A stretch of DNA of 64,000 nt from G963676655 sp963678305 (GCA_963678305.2 CAXXVV010000017.1:676957-740956), one strand, 5' to 3'. Positions 35,746 through 45,155 are shown, counted from the stretch's first letter. Notes: generated by a model from the letters alone, not told the origin. Numbers and translations: made by a program.

Positions 35746-35981
35746 TTTTCAGGTCCTCCATTATCCATGGGAGCAGGCATATCAGGTGGCTCCGGCGCCT
35801 CCGGCGGAGGTTCAGGCATGTCACCCGGCTCAGGTTTCTGTTCTTCAGCCTGAGATGATTTCTTTGCCTGTTTGGCTGCAACCGGCACGGAACTCATGGT
35901 TTTCTGAGTCTTTACACCGGATTCAACTTTTATTTGAACCTGGCCTTTATCCGGTTGCGCTCCGGTTTCAGTTTTTGTCAC
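35742..35981 (-). CDS. Small Pro/Glu-rich protein of the T2SS operon
   Basis: The 79-residue protein has no signal peptide or membrane segment. Its C-terminal half is Pro/Glu-rich (PEPPPEAPEPPDMPAPM) and its N-terminal half is Lys/Gln/Val-rich. It overlaps its upstream neighbour (ATGA) and its downstream neighbour by four bases, so it is part of the operon and very probably translated. I do not recognise it. It may be a linker or accessory of the GspC/GspM assembly. Confidence 0.6.
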   Translation of the reverse strand: MTKTETGAQPDKGQVQIKVESGVKTQKTMSSVPVAAKQAKKSSQAEEQKPEPGDMPEPPPEAPEPPDMPAPMDNGGPEK

Positions 35982-36670
35982 TGTTCAGTTTTTGTCTTAG
36001 CATCTGTCTTTTTCGCGTCTCCAGTTTTCTTCGACGCAACAGCTTTGGCTGATGATTTTGATTTGGCTTTAGAAGACTTGTGAGGCTTTGTTATTTTTTC
36101 AAGCAGGGCAAGCACTTCGGGATTTTCAAGACATAATACTCTCAGAGTCCCGCTGAAGTCAATCTGAGTTTCATTACTCCGGTTCAACACAAGGTTAAGC
36201 GTCTGCCAGCCAATATGAGGACAGTGTTTATCGATTTTCTTCATAAACGGCAGCAAAACCGAGAACGGCGCGGAACCGGAGATCGGGACTGAATATGAAA
36301 TTAAACCGGAACTGCCGCTCCGGCGAACATTACCGATATAGGAAAATTTTATATTTGACTCTTTGGCAATTTTCTCAACCAGAGGCTTAAAAGTTTCCAT
36401 TCCATCCCCGTCAAATTTAGGCTGCCAGAAATTTCTCAGCAAAGCATTAAGATTCCAGACCTTGTCCTCTTCGTATTTATAATCAGCCTGGACTTCTTTA
36501 AGTTTCTGGGCCAGCTTGTCGGCTTCAGCCTTCTGGGTTATAACATCATTCCGACTCACCCAGGTGATCCCGAAAGTCTGCAGATTAAGCACTATCGCCA
36601 AAACCGCCACAACGGATAAAACAATAATGAGAAGTTTCTTATTTTTTTGCAATTGATCCAGTTTCATCAA
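35978..36670 (-). CDS. GspM/PilO-like inner-membrane assembly protein
   Basis: The 230-residue protein has a short basic start, one membrane helix (LLIIVLSVVAVLAIVLNLQT), a coiled coil (about 45-75) and a ferredoxin-like periplasmic domain (about 85-175: GMETFKPLVEKIAKESNIKF, PFSVLLPFMKKIDKH), which is the PilO/GspM layout. It has a Lys/Ala/Ser-rich tail (about 195-230). It sits directly after the GspL-like gene, as in other T2SS operons. It would join GspL and GspC in the inner-membrane platform. Confidence 0.65.
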   Translation of the reverse strand: MMKLDQLQKNKKLLIIVLSVVAVLAIVLNLQTFGITWVSRNDVITQKAEADKLAQKLKEVQADYKYEEDKVWNLNALLRNFWQPKFDGDGMETFKPLVEKIAKESNIKFSYIGNVRRSGSSGLISYSVPISGSAPFSVLLPFMKKIDKHCPHIGWQTLNLVLNRSNETQIDFSGTLRVLCLENPEVLALLEKITKPHKSSKAKSKSSAKAVASKKTGDAKKTDAKTKTEQ

Positions 36671-36678
36671 ACTTCCCT

Positions 36679-37962
36679 TTATTTGCTCTTCACGTTTTTA
36701 TCAGCACGCTTGATCCGCATCGTCAACATGTGACGAATATTACGCCAGTTTCTTCTTTGCGCCTGATCCACTTTGATATATTTGATACCTTCGATCGATG
36801 TTTGCAGGGTTTCAACTTCCGGGCCGCCGCGGAAGGAAATATTCAAAGTTCCGTTGCTCAGGCTAAACCTGTCCAACTGCGTTTCCGCCGAAGTTACTTT
36901 AGCAATATCGTGCAACAGGTCACACAGAGGCAGTTCGCGTGAAGCGTCATCAACCATCTTGGTTACATTCTTGGATTCCTGCTTCAACTTTTTCAACTCT
37001 TTTTTGGTAATTTTAATTTTGCGCTCCAGCGCCGCAACTTTACCACGATAGCTTTTGTATTGCTGATAACGTTCATAATCCTTACGTATGATCAGCAAAA
37101 CACCGGAAATTATATTGACAGCCAGGAGCAATATAATCAAAGCCTTAACTGCAAAATAACGTTTTATCCGCAGTTTTTTCGGCGGCAATGCAAGAATTTT
37201 AGCGTCACGTTTAAACGTGCCGTGAAAAGCGTAATGCGCCAACAGCAAAGCAGGACCGAATTCACGTCCCATTCCCTCAGTCCCTTTTACTACACCCTGC
37301 AGCAGCGTCACGAAAGCATCATTGCGCTCCGGGTCAAACGGAACGAAGTGACGCATTTTTTTATCATCCGGTACCGACAAAGCAAAATCCGGGTCAAAAG
37401 TCGGTAAATAAATCAGTTCTTCGGAAAAAGCCGGATCCGGGGCCTGGAACGGATCAAGCCAGACATCGATATTTATATTGTTGGCCGCCAGCAAATCTTC
37501 ATACTTTTGCCGGGCGTCGGCAGGCCATGCGGTCACTCTCAAAACCTGCTGGTTCCCTTCGATGGCGACAAAACGGGAACTGAATTCAACCTGGTCATTC
37601 GAAAAAGGTATAAAACGGGGTAATTCCATTTTTACCGCGTTATTGAGATCCTTTACCGGAAGCATCGGCATCTGCAGGTCAAACGTGACACTGTTCCTGA
37701 TCGCCGCGGCAAAAATCACCAGTGAAGAGCCGGAATTCCTAACCGTTTTTTTCAGCCGGTTGAAGACTAGAGACAGATCATCTTCAGCTCCGTTTTCTTT
37801 CGTAAAACCAGTCACGGTCAGACCTTTTTTACTGAATGAAGCTTTCAAGATACAGACAGTCTGTTCGTTGTCGACTGTTATGACTATACATTTGTCCAAA
37901 CTCAAAATCAATCCCAATCCGGCTATGTGTTTTCGTTTTTTAAAACGCGATTTGCCGTGCAA
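36679..37962 (-). CDS. GspL-like (PilM/PilN-fused) inner-membrane protein
   Basis: The protein has about 427 residues. The N-terminal part is an actin-like PilM/GspL cytoplasmic domain (LSLDKCIVITVDNEQTVC; MLPVKDLNNAVKMELPRFIP). A membrane helix (AVKALIILLLAVNIISGVLL, about 275-295) is followed by a PilN-like coiled coil and small domain. GspL links GspE to the membrane platform. The only in-frame start is a TTG at 37962, directly after a TGA and inside the loop of a perfect 12-base hairpin, without a ribosome site; the real start is unclear and may lie at one of the later TTG codons. Confidence 0.65.
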   Translation of the reverse strand: MHGKSRFKKRKHIAGLGLILSLDKCIVITVDNEQTVCILKASFSKKGLTVTGFTKENGAEDDLSLVFNRLKKTVRNSGSSLVIFAAAIRNSVTFDLQMPMLPVKDLNNAVKMELPRFIPFSNDQVEFSSRFVAIEGNQQVLRVTAWPADARQKYEDLLAANNINIDVWLDPFQAPDPAFSEELIYLPTFDPDFALSVPDDKKMRHFVPFDPERNDAFVTLLQGVVKGTEGMGREFGPALLLAHYAFHGTFKRDAKILALPPKKLRIKRYFAVKALIILLLAVNIISGVLLIIRKDYERYQQYKSYRGKVAALERKIKITKKELKKLKQESKNVTKMVDDASRELPLCDLLHDIAKVTSAETQLDRFSLSNGTLNISFRGGPEVETLQTSIEGIKYIKVDQAQRRNWRNIRHMLTMRIKRADKNVKSK

Positions 37963-37975
37963 TCACGGCAAATCG
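37948..37975 (-). terminator. Perfect 12-base hairpin between Spy-like gene and T2SS operon
   Basis: CGATTTGCCGTG and CACGGCAAATCG are perfect complements around a 4-base loop, followed on the minus strand by CGTTTT. It could end or attenuate transcription from the upstream Spy-like gene. The loop contains the TTG assigned as start of the GspL-like gene. Confidence 0.6.
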
Positions 37976-38010
37976 CCCGTTACTGTTAATGTTTTACAAA
38001 AACAAGACTA

Positions 38011-38541
38011 TTATTCAACGTCTTTAGCGGCGTCTTTATTGTCCGCTCCGGCATCTTTTTTACCTCTGTCTTCAGAACGAGATCCGCGCCCACCGGATCT
38101 GCGACCAAAACCGCCGCGTCCACGCCGCCCCATATTCTTCTGCAATTCAACATATTTTTTGTATTTTTCTGCAGGCAGCACTTCTTTCAGGGACTTGCTC
38201 AGTTCTTCCTGAGACTGCTTTCGTAATTCTTCAATCTGTTTTTGAAGTTTTTCAATCTGCTCTTTGTTTTTCTCGTTGCTCTTTTTCGACAACTCCTTGA
38301 ATTTCGCGGTTTCCTCAGTTGTCAGCTCCAGGCGTTTCGCTATCATATTCAAGAAAAATTCCTGCATTTGAGAACGACTCATTCTAGGCCTTCTGGAACT
38401 TGGACGCTCAGGTCTGCGACCGTTATCATTGCCGTCCCTGCCGCCGCCGGCTCTGCCGCCGCCGGCCCGTTCTTCCTGGGCTACCGCATAAACACCCGCC
38501 AGCAACGCTGCTCCCAACAATAAACTCTTTGCTTTTTGCAT
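38011..38541 (-). CDS. Periplasmic Arg/Gly-rich Spy/CpxP-like protein
   Basis: The 176-residue protein starts at 38541 after AAAGGA; the longer frame upstream has no such site. A signal peptide (MQKAKSLLLGAALLAGVYAV, cut near AQE) is followed by a Gly/Arg-rich stretch (RAGGGRAGGGRDGNDNGRRP), an alpha-helical Lys/Glu coiled-coil core with a LTTEETAKFKEL segment of the LTxxQ/CpxP kind, and a second Arg/Gly-rich tail (GRRGRGGFGRRSGGRGSRSE). It sits directly upstream of the T2SS genes on the same strand. A role in envelope stress or in handling secreted proteins is plausible but inferred. Confidence 0.6.
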   Translation of the reverse strand: MQKAKSLLLGAALLAGVYAVAQEERAGGGRAGGGRDGNDNGRRPERPSSRRPRMSRSQMQEFFLNMIAKRLELTTEETAKFKELSKKSNEKNKEQIEKLQKQIEELRKQSQEELSKSLKEVLPAEKYKKYVELQKNMGRRGRGGFGRRSGGRGSRSEDRGKKDAGADNKDAAKDVE

Positions 38542-38696
38542 CTGATTTTCCTTTCTGAATTTAGGGGGTTGATACAGTACAAAAAACCTGTGTACAGCAG
38601 TATAGTCGTAAACAAAACAACAAAGGTTACAATGTTTATAAGATAAATATCGATAAAAAACACTCCGGCTGTAAATAACCGTCCAGGCATATACCA

Positions 38697-39563
38697 TCAA
38701 CTGACAATTTTACGATACTGCCGGGGACTGGTGTTAGTATGTTTGTTGAATTGGCGGGTAAAATAGTTGCTGTCCGAAAATCCGCATTTCTGAGCAATTT
38801 CAGAAATCGACAGATCACTGGCCGTCAACAGGGAACATGATTTCTTTATCCGCAGTTTAATCAGGTAATCGATCGGAGAATCTCCGGTAAAACGCTTGAA
38901 TGCACGAGTCAGAGTGCTGACCGACATCCCGGCCTTGGCGGCAAGTTCATCCCGGGTCCATGGATAAGAGCTCCTGCCGGCCATCATGGCAATAACCTCC
39001 GCGAGACGGATTAACGGGGCGTTGGGTTTAAACATTTCTTTCTGCTTCCTGCCATAGCAGCGGGTCAGATATGCGATCAGTTGCATAAAAAGTCCGGTCA
39101 GCATCATCCTGAAACCAGGCGACTGGGTATCCTGCTCCGCTTCCATTTTCCCGATCATTTCAATCACTTCAGAAAGTTCCTGGGGAGATAAACGCATCGC
39201 ACCTCCGTAAACCCCGGAAAAGCGCGGAGAGAGCATAAATAAGGCATGAAAAGCGGGAAACCTGATCAGTTCCGACAGCGGATTATTAAAACCCTGCATG
39301 TCAAAAATTATATTAACCAACTGCAAATCTTTGACATGGCGAAAACCGTGCGGAGTCTGCCCGTGCATCACAAAAACATCCCCTGCCTCAATAGTCCAAG
39401 ATTCATCAGAACGAAAATGTTCGCCGGAACCGCCGTAGACAATCACCAGTTCATCAAATTCATGGGTATGCAGCGGATAATTCGGCTGCCGGTCCCGCCA
39501 CAAGATGCGAACCGGAACATTATCATCCGGAAAAAATTCCGCTACAGTCAAGTTCATCGTCAT
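38697..39563 (-). CDS. AraC-family regulator, probably of the rhamnose gene
   Basis: The 288-residue protein has an N-terminal cupin (YPLHTHEFDELVIVYGGSGE, GDVFVMHGQTPHGF) and a C-terminal AraC double HTH (RDELAAKAGMSVSTLTRAFK, then LSISEIAQKCGFSDSNYFTR and SPRQYRK), like RhaS/RhaR. It is divergent from rhaA across about 130 bases that include an inverted repeat, so it probably activates rhaA in response to L-rhamnose. The inducer is inferred from the neighbour. A second possible start lies two codons downstream. Confidence 0.88.
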   Translation of the reverse strand: MTMNLTVAEFFPDDNVPVRILWRDRQPNYPLHTHEFDELVIVYGGSGEHFRSDESWTIEAGDVFVMHGQTPHGFRHVKDLQLVNIIFDMQGFNNPLSELIRFPAFHALFMLSPRFSGVYGGAMRLSPQELSEVIEMIGKMEAEQDTQSPGFRMMLTGLFMQLIAYLTRCYGRKQKEMFKPNAPLIRLAEVIAMMAGRSSYPWTRDELAAKAGMSVSTLTRAFKRFTGDSPIDYLIKLRIKKSCSLLTASDLSISEIAQKCGFSDSNYFTRQFNKHTNTSPRQYRKIVS

Positions 39564-39586
39564 CAGGATATTCCTTCAAAATAAGT

Positions 39587-39623
39587 TTGACACAATAATA
39601 CTATTAATTGATTGTATTGTCAA
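39587..39623. promoter_or_regulatory. Inverted repeat in the araC-rhaA promoter region
   Basis: TTGACA...AATA at 39587-39597 is mirrored by TATTGTCAA at 39615-39623. The site lies between the divergent regulator and rhaA. This is a plausible operator for the AraC-type regulator. The left TTGACA may also be a -35 element. Confidence 0.5.
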
Positions 39624-39695
39624 GGAAAAAAATTGTGAAGAATGTATATTAACTTATTATTCGTCTAAGAGGCAAACAAAACAACGGAGCAGGAT

Positions 39696-40946
39696 ATGTC
39701 TAATATATGCAAGACTTATGAATTAGCTAAAGAGCGTTATGCAGAACTGGGAGTGGATACTGATGCGGCAATTGCCGGACTGGCGCAAATCGCAGTCAGC
39801 CTGCATTGCTGGCAGGGCGACGATGTCGGCGGATTTGAAAATGACGACGCGCTGACCGGCGGCATTCAAGCCACCGGCAATTATCCGGGCAAAGCCCGTA
39901 ACGCTGATGAGCTGCGTCTGGACCTGGATAAAGCTATCTCGCTGATTCCCGGCAAACAAAGACTTAACCTGCATTCCATTTACGCAGAAACCAACGGTCA
40001 GGTCGAACGCAACAAGCTGGAAACAAAACATTTCCAGAACTGGATCGACTGGGCAAAAAGCCATAATATGGGACTTGATTTCAATGGTTCATTTTTCTCC
40101 CACGCCAAAGCGGAAAGCGGCTTGACCTTGAGCAGCCCGGACAAAGGCATCCGCGATTTCTGGATCGAGCATGGTATTGCCTGCCGCCAGATCGCCGCGG
40201 ATATGGGCAAAGCACTGGGGACTCCGGCGGTGACCAATATCTGGATTCCGGACGGCTCAAAAGACATCCCGGTTGATCGTCTGGCTCCAAGGCTGAGATT
40301 AAAAGATTCGCTTGACCAGATTCTGGCTGAAAGAATTGACCCGCAATACAATCTGGACGCGGTAGAATGTAAATTATTCGGAATCGGTTCCGAATCCTAT
40401 GTTGTCGGTTCTCACGAGTTCTACATGGGATATGCCGTTGAAAATGATACGTTGCTATGCCTTGACGCCGGTCACTTCCACCCGACCGAGGTAATTTCCG
40501 ATAAAATATCCAGTGTCCTGACTTTTGTTGATGAAATTCTGCTGCACGTGAGCCGGGGCGTACGCTGGGACAGCGATCATGTTGTTATCCTGAATGAAGA
40601 ATTGTGCGCCATCGCTCAGGAAATCATCCGTCATGATTATCTTGACCGGGTCCATATCGGTCTCGATTTCTTTGATGCCAGCATCAACCGGATCGCCGCA
40701 TGGGTTACTGGAACAAGGGCTATGTACAAAGCCTTGCTTGCGGCGTTGCTGGAGCCGACCGCAAAACTTAAAGCAACCGAACTGGAAGGCGATTTCACTT
40801 CCCGCCTTGCCATGCTGGAAGAGTTGAAAACCATGCCGATGGGAGCGGTTTGGGATTATTATTGTGAACAACAAAATACTCCGGTCGGACCTGCCTGGAT
40901 TGATGAAGTCAAAACCTATGAAAAAGAAGTTTTGATCTCTCGCTGA
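39696..40946 (+). CDS. rhaA: L-rhamnose isomerase
   Basis: The 416-residue protein has the length and sequence of RhaA. Landmarks are AQIAVSLHCWQGDDVGGFE near residues 30-48, GIQATGNYPGKARNADELR, RLNLHSIYAE, LDFNGSFFSHAKAESGLTLS, ESYVVGSHEFYMGYA, LCLDAGHFHPTE and HVSRGVRWDSDHVV with metal-binding His/Asp/Glu residues. It converts L-rhamnose to L-rhamnulose in the cytoplasm using Mn2+. A GGAGCAGG site precedes the ATG. rhaB and rhaD are not in the window. It fits the presence of two GH78-type enzymes and a divergent AraC regulator. Confidence 0.96.
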   Translation: MSNICKTYELAKERYAELGVDTDAAIAGLAQIAVSLHCWQGDDVGGFENDDALTGGIQATGNYPGKARNADELRLDLDKAISLIPGKQRLNLHSIYAETNGQVERNKLETKHFQNWIDWAKSHNMGLDFNGSFFSHAKAESGLTLSSPDKGIRDFWIEHGIACRQIAADMGKALGTPAVTNIWIPDGSKDIPVDRLAPRLRLKDSLDQILAERIDPQYNLDAVECKLFGIGSESYVVGSHEFYMGYAVENDTLLCLDAGHFHPTEVISDKISSVLTFVDEILLHVSRGVRWDSDHVVILNEELCAIAQEIIRHDYLDRVHIGLDFFDASINRIAAWVTGTRAMYKALLAALLEPTAKLKATELEGDFTSRLAMLEELKTMPMGAVWDYYCEQQNTPVGPAWIDEVKTYEKEVLISR

Positions 40947-40961
40947 TAAGTTTTAGCATGC

Positions 40962-40984
40962 AGAGGGAGAAATATTCTCCCTCT
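40962..40984 (+). terminator. Hairpin after rhaA
   Basis: AGAGGGAGAA and TTCTCCCTCT form a perfect 10-base stem with a 3-base loop, 16 bases after the rhaA stop. The T-tract is poor, so it may be a weak terminator or an RNA-stabilising end. Confidence 0.6.
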
Positions 40985-41149
40985 CACGCATAATTGTTTC
41001 TTCACAAAAGCTAATAAAAAATGCTGGAAAACTGGTATTTTTATTTGACTATCCGATATTCCGGCGTAAAATAATTTAATAATTATTTTGAGTTAAGTCA
41101 AACAGCAATTGCACGTTAGCCGGTCTCGACGGAACCCCATGACCAATCA

Positions 41150-42670
41150 TTGACCAGGCTTGGCGAGCATGAAAGGATCATTGTGTCGGATTATACAACT
41201 GATAGCATTTCCGAAATATCGTTCACAAGCACCGGATTCACCGATACCGGCGAAGACACAACTCCACCGATAAGACCAACAGGTGCAGGATATCATGAAG
41301 TAGACGGCGACAGTGTCTTCCTTAATTGGAATGATTGCTATGACGCGTCCGGGATTGCTAAATACGTGGTTGAGTTCACCCAGATTCCGGATTTCCTGGT
41401 TGACGTCTATTCCCAGGAGAGCGTAATCAGTGAAATCACTTTGAGCGATCTGGCTTATGGAACCTGGCTATGGCGCGTCAAAGCGGTTGATAACGCAGGA
41501 AACGCCAGTGCCTGGTCCGCCCTTAACACATTTGATACCGGAGACACCGCCGGCAACAGCTTTGACCAGGCAAAAGCTATCGACGTCTCGGCAGCTTACA
41601 ACTATCAGGAATATGTCGGTCAGGAAGACGCAAATGACATCTACTCTTTTGACGTCGCAGCCGCCGGCCAATTCGATTTCAGCTTAACCGACCTGACTGC
41701 GAAAACATTTTTAACGCTATATTATTTCGATGGCGAAAAATATAAAAAAATTAAAAAAGTTTCAGCAAAAACCGATAAATTGACAGGGGACATAACAGCC
41801 TCACTCGACGGAATAATGCTTGATGCCGGAACTTACTATCTTGAAGTTATGTCGGGAGATAAGGGCAAAGGTAAATGCAATACTGAATATTCTCTGGATA
41901 TTACTCCAACCTATTTTCCGGAGAGAACAGATGATGGTTTCGATTTTAAAACCGGCATTGGCACGCCGGATGTCCTTGATGCAGAGACCGGAGCTTCCGG
42001 GTGGGTCGGATTTGGCGACCCGCAGGATGTCTACCAGTTTGATGTCGCCGCGGCCGCCGAAGTTGATTTTGCATTGACCGGATTGTCGACCGATGCCTTC
42101 CTGACTATTTACAAGCAAGTCAACGGCAAATACAAGATCATCAAAAAAACCCGTTCCATAACCGATGGAGACACCCGCAGCATCTTAGCCAATATTGACC
42201 GTATTCAATTGGACGAGGGAACTTATTATCTGGAAGTCATGTCGGCGGATAAAGGCAAAGGTAAATGCAATACTGATTATGACCTTAACGCAACAACCAC
42301 CTCTTACCCGCTGGCGACAGCTAACAATACCTGGGAGGACGCAACGTTTGTTCCGCCGGAACTCAACCTTGATGACGGGTTTGTCGGGTTTGGCGATCCC
42401 TGTGATTTCTACAAGTTTCAAGTGAACGATCTCGCTGAATATGATTTTGCCTTGAAAGGCACTGATAAAAACGCCAGGCTGATTCTTTATTACTGGGACG
42501 ACAACAGAAATAAACTGAAAAAGCTGGCAAACTGCACCTTAAAAGACGGTGAAGCAAATATCAACGGCGTTAATCTGGATGCCGGTCTGTATTATGTGGA
42601 AGTGCTTTCAGCCGATAACGGCAACGGCAAAAAGAATACCGTATACGACCTGAATATCACCCTCGCCTGA
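41150..42670 (+). CDS. PPC-like repeat surface protein, probably 5'-truncated
   Basis: The open frame begins at TTG with no ribosome site or signal peptide. A fibronectin III-like segment (about 38-130: SVFLNWNDCYDASGIAKYVV) is followed by three PPC-like beta repeats with the shared pattern DAGTYYLEVMSGDKGKGKCN, DEGTYYLEVMSADKGKGKCN and DAGLYYVEVLSADNGNGKKN. Such repeats normally sit in secreted or outer-membrane proteins, so a missing N-terminal region is likely. The frame is open upstream only to a TAG at 41117. It is placed after rhaA and converges with the next gene. The function is unknown. Confidence 0.6.
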   Translation: MTRLGEHERIIVSDYTTDSISEISFTSTGFTDTGEDTTPPIRPTGAGYHEVDGDSVFLNWNDCYDASGIAKYVVEFTQIPDFLVDVYSQESVISEITLSDLAYGTWLWRVKAVDNAGNASAWSALNTFDTGDTAGNSFDQAKAIDVSAAYNYQEYVGQEDANDIYSFDVAAAGQFDFSLTDLTAKTFLTLYYFDGEKYKKIKKVSAKTDKLTGDITASLDGIMLDAGTYYLEVMSGDKGKGKCNTEYSLDITPTYFPERTDDGFDFKTGIGTPDVLDAETGASGWVGFGDPQDVYQFDVAAAAEVDFALTGLSTDAFLTIYKQVNGKYKIIKKTRSITDGDTRSILANIDRIQLDEGTYYLEVMSADKGKGKCNTDYDLNATTTSYPLATANNTWEDATFVPPELNLDDGFVGFGDPCDFYKFQVNDLAEYDFALKGTDKNARLILYYWDDNRNKLKKLANCTLKDGEANINGVNLDAGLYYVEVLSADNGNGKKNTVYDLNITLA

Positions 42671-42675
42671 TAAAA

Positions 42676-45111
42676 TCAGTTTTTCCGTAGACTGACGGAA
42701 AGGCGTTCAAGAGCGGCGATAAAACCGCCGTCACGATACCAGTCGTCCAGAACCGGCTGTTGCGCCGCACTGATAATGACATCGACCACGCCGTCGGCAA
42801 AGGCGGCAATCGGTAGAATGATCCGGTAAATCGCTTCGGATGACGCTTCATGCGGGCAAACCCAGGGTTTCGAGGATTTAAAGATTTCTTCTCCGGAATC
42901 ATTTTTGACCTGAATATTATAGCTGAATAAATTCGGTTCAATATTCGGCGTCCGGGTAAAGAGCGTCAGGGAAAAGAGTCCGTCACGCGATTCCAGTTTA
43001 TCCACTCCGGCCAGCTCGAAATGCAGGCCGCGCGGATGCACCCAGAAAGAGCGTCCGTGCCCCAGAGAAATACCGCCGTCGGACAGCTCTTCGGCTCGAA
43101 GTCCGGCTGTACCGCAACGGACCACCCGGTCAAACTTTTTCGCCCGGCTTCTTTCCCCGAAAATATTGTTGCCAAAACAGTCGATTTCATATTCAACAAA
43201 TTCATTTTCGGGTATTTGAGTCGCAAACCATTCGTCTAGCTCCTGCTGTCTGAGCGGCAGTTCCTGCCTGACCTGATCAAAAAAACGCCGGGATTCCGCC
43301 GATTCAGCATCAAGAATAGTCATCGCGACCTGATCCGGGAGAATCTGTTCCGGTTTCAAACCATGAACGCGATACCACAGGCGTCGAGCATCGAACGATA
43401 AGGTAACCGGCTGTCCGGCAGTAAAATCTCCGACAACTTTATCAGGGGCGTCGAGCCGGCATTCAGCCGGAACCTGCCATTCCAGTTCGAACGGTCGGGT
43501 AACCGGAAAATCAATATAGATATAACAGCAATCACCGATCTTTTGAACTCGCCACGCCGGATGTTCCGAACCTGAAAATTCCGCTGCCGGAGGTTTTGAG
43601 CAGGTGGCGATTGCCAGTTCAAGAACTCCACGCCAGCCGAGCGGGAGTTCCAGTACGGTATGAACCCGTTCATCATCAAGCACCGCCGGGAGAAATGTCC
43701 TGAAAGGAACCTCCTCGGTCAGTTTGGCATCCCAGATCGCAACCGGAACCGCACGCGTCAAAGGCGACTCAACGCTGATGCTGAAACTGGTGCATGTTTT
43801 GTCAATTCTTACCTGATCACGGTCATCCGCCGCGTAATCCCGGGGCATATCGACATCATCGGCCGCGTATTGCCATTCTTCAAGGTAGTCGTAATGATAA
43901 AAAGGCAAAGGTTCGAGATGAGCAAACACCGCTTTGTAATCTTTCATTTCCATTCCGATTGACGGACCGGAATTGACCGGTTTGTCCATAATCCGGGTTC
44001 CGGCCAGATAATCACGCTGGGTATAGACCACTTCAGGATGAGCATTGAGGAATTTTTCATAATAGAGCGCGACGTCGCGACCTGTAGCGAAAACAATCGG
44101 TAAGGATTTAGCGGCCTCGATAACCAGCTCCATGCCGCGACGGTTATGCTGAGTCATGGAACGAACCCCGAACGTACGGCCGAATTCAAAACCGGCGATC
44201 AGGAAAAACGGCGTTGTCTGAGGACGGGCCGCCGCCAGATAGTCATTAAGAAAAGCCTTGAAACGGATCGGCTCAGAACCGGATTCGACCGTCCGGTGCC
44301 AGCGCAGGAAATGCGAAGGCGACAGAACGTTATCCCCCCAGTTGGTAACATGCGGCATATACAAATGGTAGGAATTCATGCCCATGGCGACAACGTTTTT
44401 TTCGTCGCGCCGCATCGTTTTGCGGAAATCGTCATCGGCCACATAAAACGCCTGATTCGGCATCCCCCAGTGGTTAATGGCCCAACGTCCGTCGGACCAG
44501 TTCTGTTCCGGGATTATCGAATGCAAAACGTTCCACCCCATCTTTTTCATCGCGGCGATCAGGGAATTTGACGGGGTGTAGGTAGCCAGACCATGCAGAG
44601 GTTCAAATCCGCATTCCTGCCAGTACTGGTCATAAGCGGTCAAACGTTCGATAATCTCGTCCGTTTTCAGTGAATCCCAATTAGTATTGGTTTGCGCATA
44701 TTCGGGTTTAATTTGGCCGAGGCTGTTCGCCATCAAGTGAGGATATACCGCATCGCCATAATCCTGTTCAAAACCGCGAAAAGTCGAATCGGCCAGATTT
44801 CTGGAATTGACGTAATAGTTGACTGGAATCCGGTTCGAATGAGCGGGAACATCAAAATAATCAGAGGTAAAAGCACCAACCGTGAGCTGCATCACGGTAT
44901 ATGAATCGCCCACCACTCCAAGGTAGCGGGTACGCTGTTTTCCGGGTGCAAGGTCTTCGGTTATCAGGTAACTGCCGGGAGCCAGCGGCGACAGAGTATC
45001 ATGCATCTTGCCGCAAGCGGCTTCGGTCCCATCGGCCAGGACAGGATGGCGAATTATGACCGAATCATATTCCAAAGTGATCGGTTCGGTCTGATCATAA
45101 AGGTAACGCAT
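42676..45111 (-). CDS. Large conserved protein of unknown function
   Basis: The 811-residue protein has no signal peptide or membrane helix. I do not recognise a family. The central region (about 110-400: GDAVYPHLMANSLGQIKPEY, GLATYTPSNSLIAAMKKMGW, PFFLIAGFEFGRTFGVRSM) has an alternating alpha/beta pattern that could be a barrel, and the C-terminal half is beta-rich and ends LERLSVSLRKN. His and Asp residues are frequent in HSIIPEQNWSDGRWAINHWG. The genetic setting, next to carbohydrate genes, suggests a glycan enzyme, but I cannot support a specific one. Confidence 0.75.
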   Translation of the reverse strand: MRYLYDQTEPITLEYDSVIIRHPVLADGTEAACGKMHDTLSPLAPGSYLITEDLAPGKQRTRYLGVVGDSYTVMQLTVGAFTSDYFDVPAHSNRIPVNYYVNSRNLADSTFRGFEQDYGDAVYPHLMANSLGQIKPEYAQTNTNWDSLKTDEIIERLTAYDQYWQECGFEPLHGLATYTPSNSLIAAMKKMGWNVLHSIIPEQNWSDGRWAINHWGMPNQAFYVADDDFRKTMRRDEKNVVAMGMNSYHLYMPHVTNWGDNVLSPSHFLRWHRTVESGSEPIRFKAFLNDYLAAARPQTTPFFLIAGFEFGRTFGVRSMTQHNRRGMELVIEAAKSLPIVFATGRDVALYYEKFLNAHPEVVYTQRDYLAGTRIMDKPVNSGPSIGMEMKDYKAVFAHLEPLPFYHYDYLEEWQYAADDVDMPRDYAADDRDQVRIDKTCTSFSISVESPLTRAVPVAIWDAKLTEEVPFRTFLPAVLDDERVHTVLELPLGWRGVLELAIATCSKPPAAEFSGSEHPAWRVQKIGDCCYIYIDFPVTRPFELEWQVPAECRLDAPDKVVGDFTAGQPVTLSFDARRLWYRVHGLKPEQILPDQVAMTILDAESAESRRFFDQVRQELPLRQQELDEWFATQIPENEFVEYEIDCFGNNIFGERSRAKKFDRVVRCGTAGLRAEELSDGGISLGHGRSFWVHPRGLHFELAGVDKLESRDGLFSLTLFTRTPNIEPNLFSYNIQVKNDSGEEIFKSSKPWVCPHEASSEAIYRIILPIAAFADGVVDVIISAAQQPVLDDWYRDGGFIAALERLSVSLRKN

Positions 45112-45155
45112 TTTTGAAATCCAGTATCAATTCTATTCTATGTTAAGTTTATCAT

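Noticed and set aside
26150..38541. Type IV pilus cluster instead of type II secretion
   Set aside because: The presence and order of GspD-E-F-G-H-I-J-K-like genes, the GspG-type major pseudopilin and the absence of PilT or PilA favour a T2SS.
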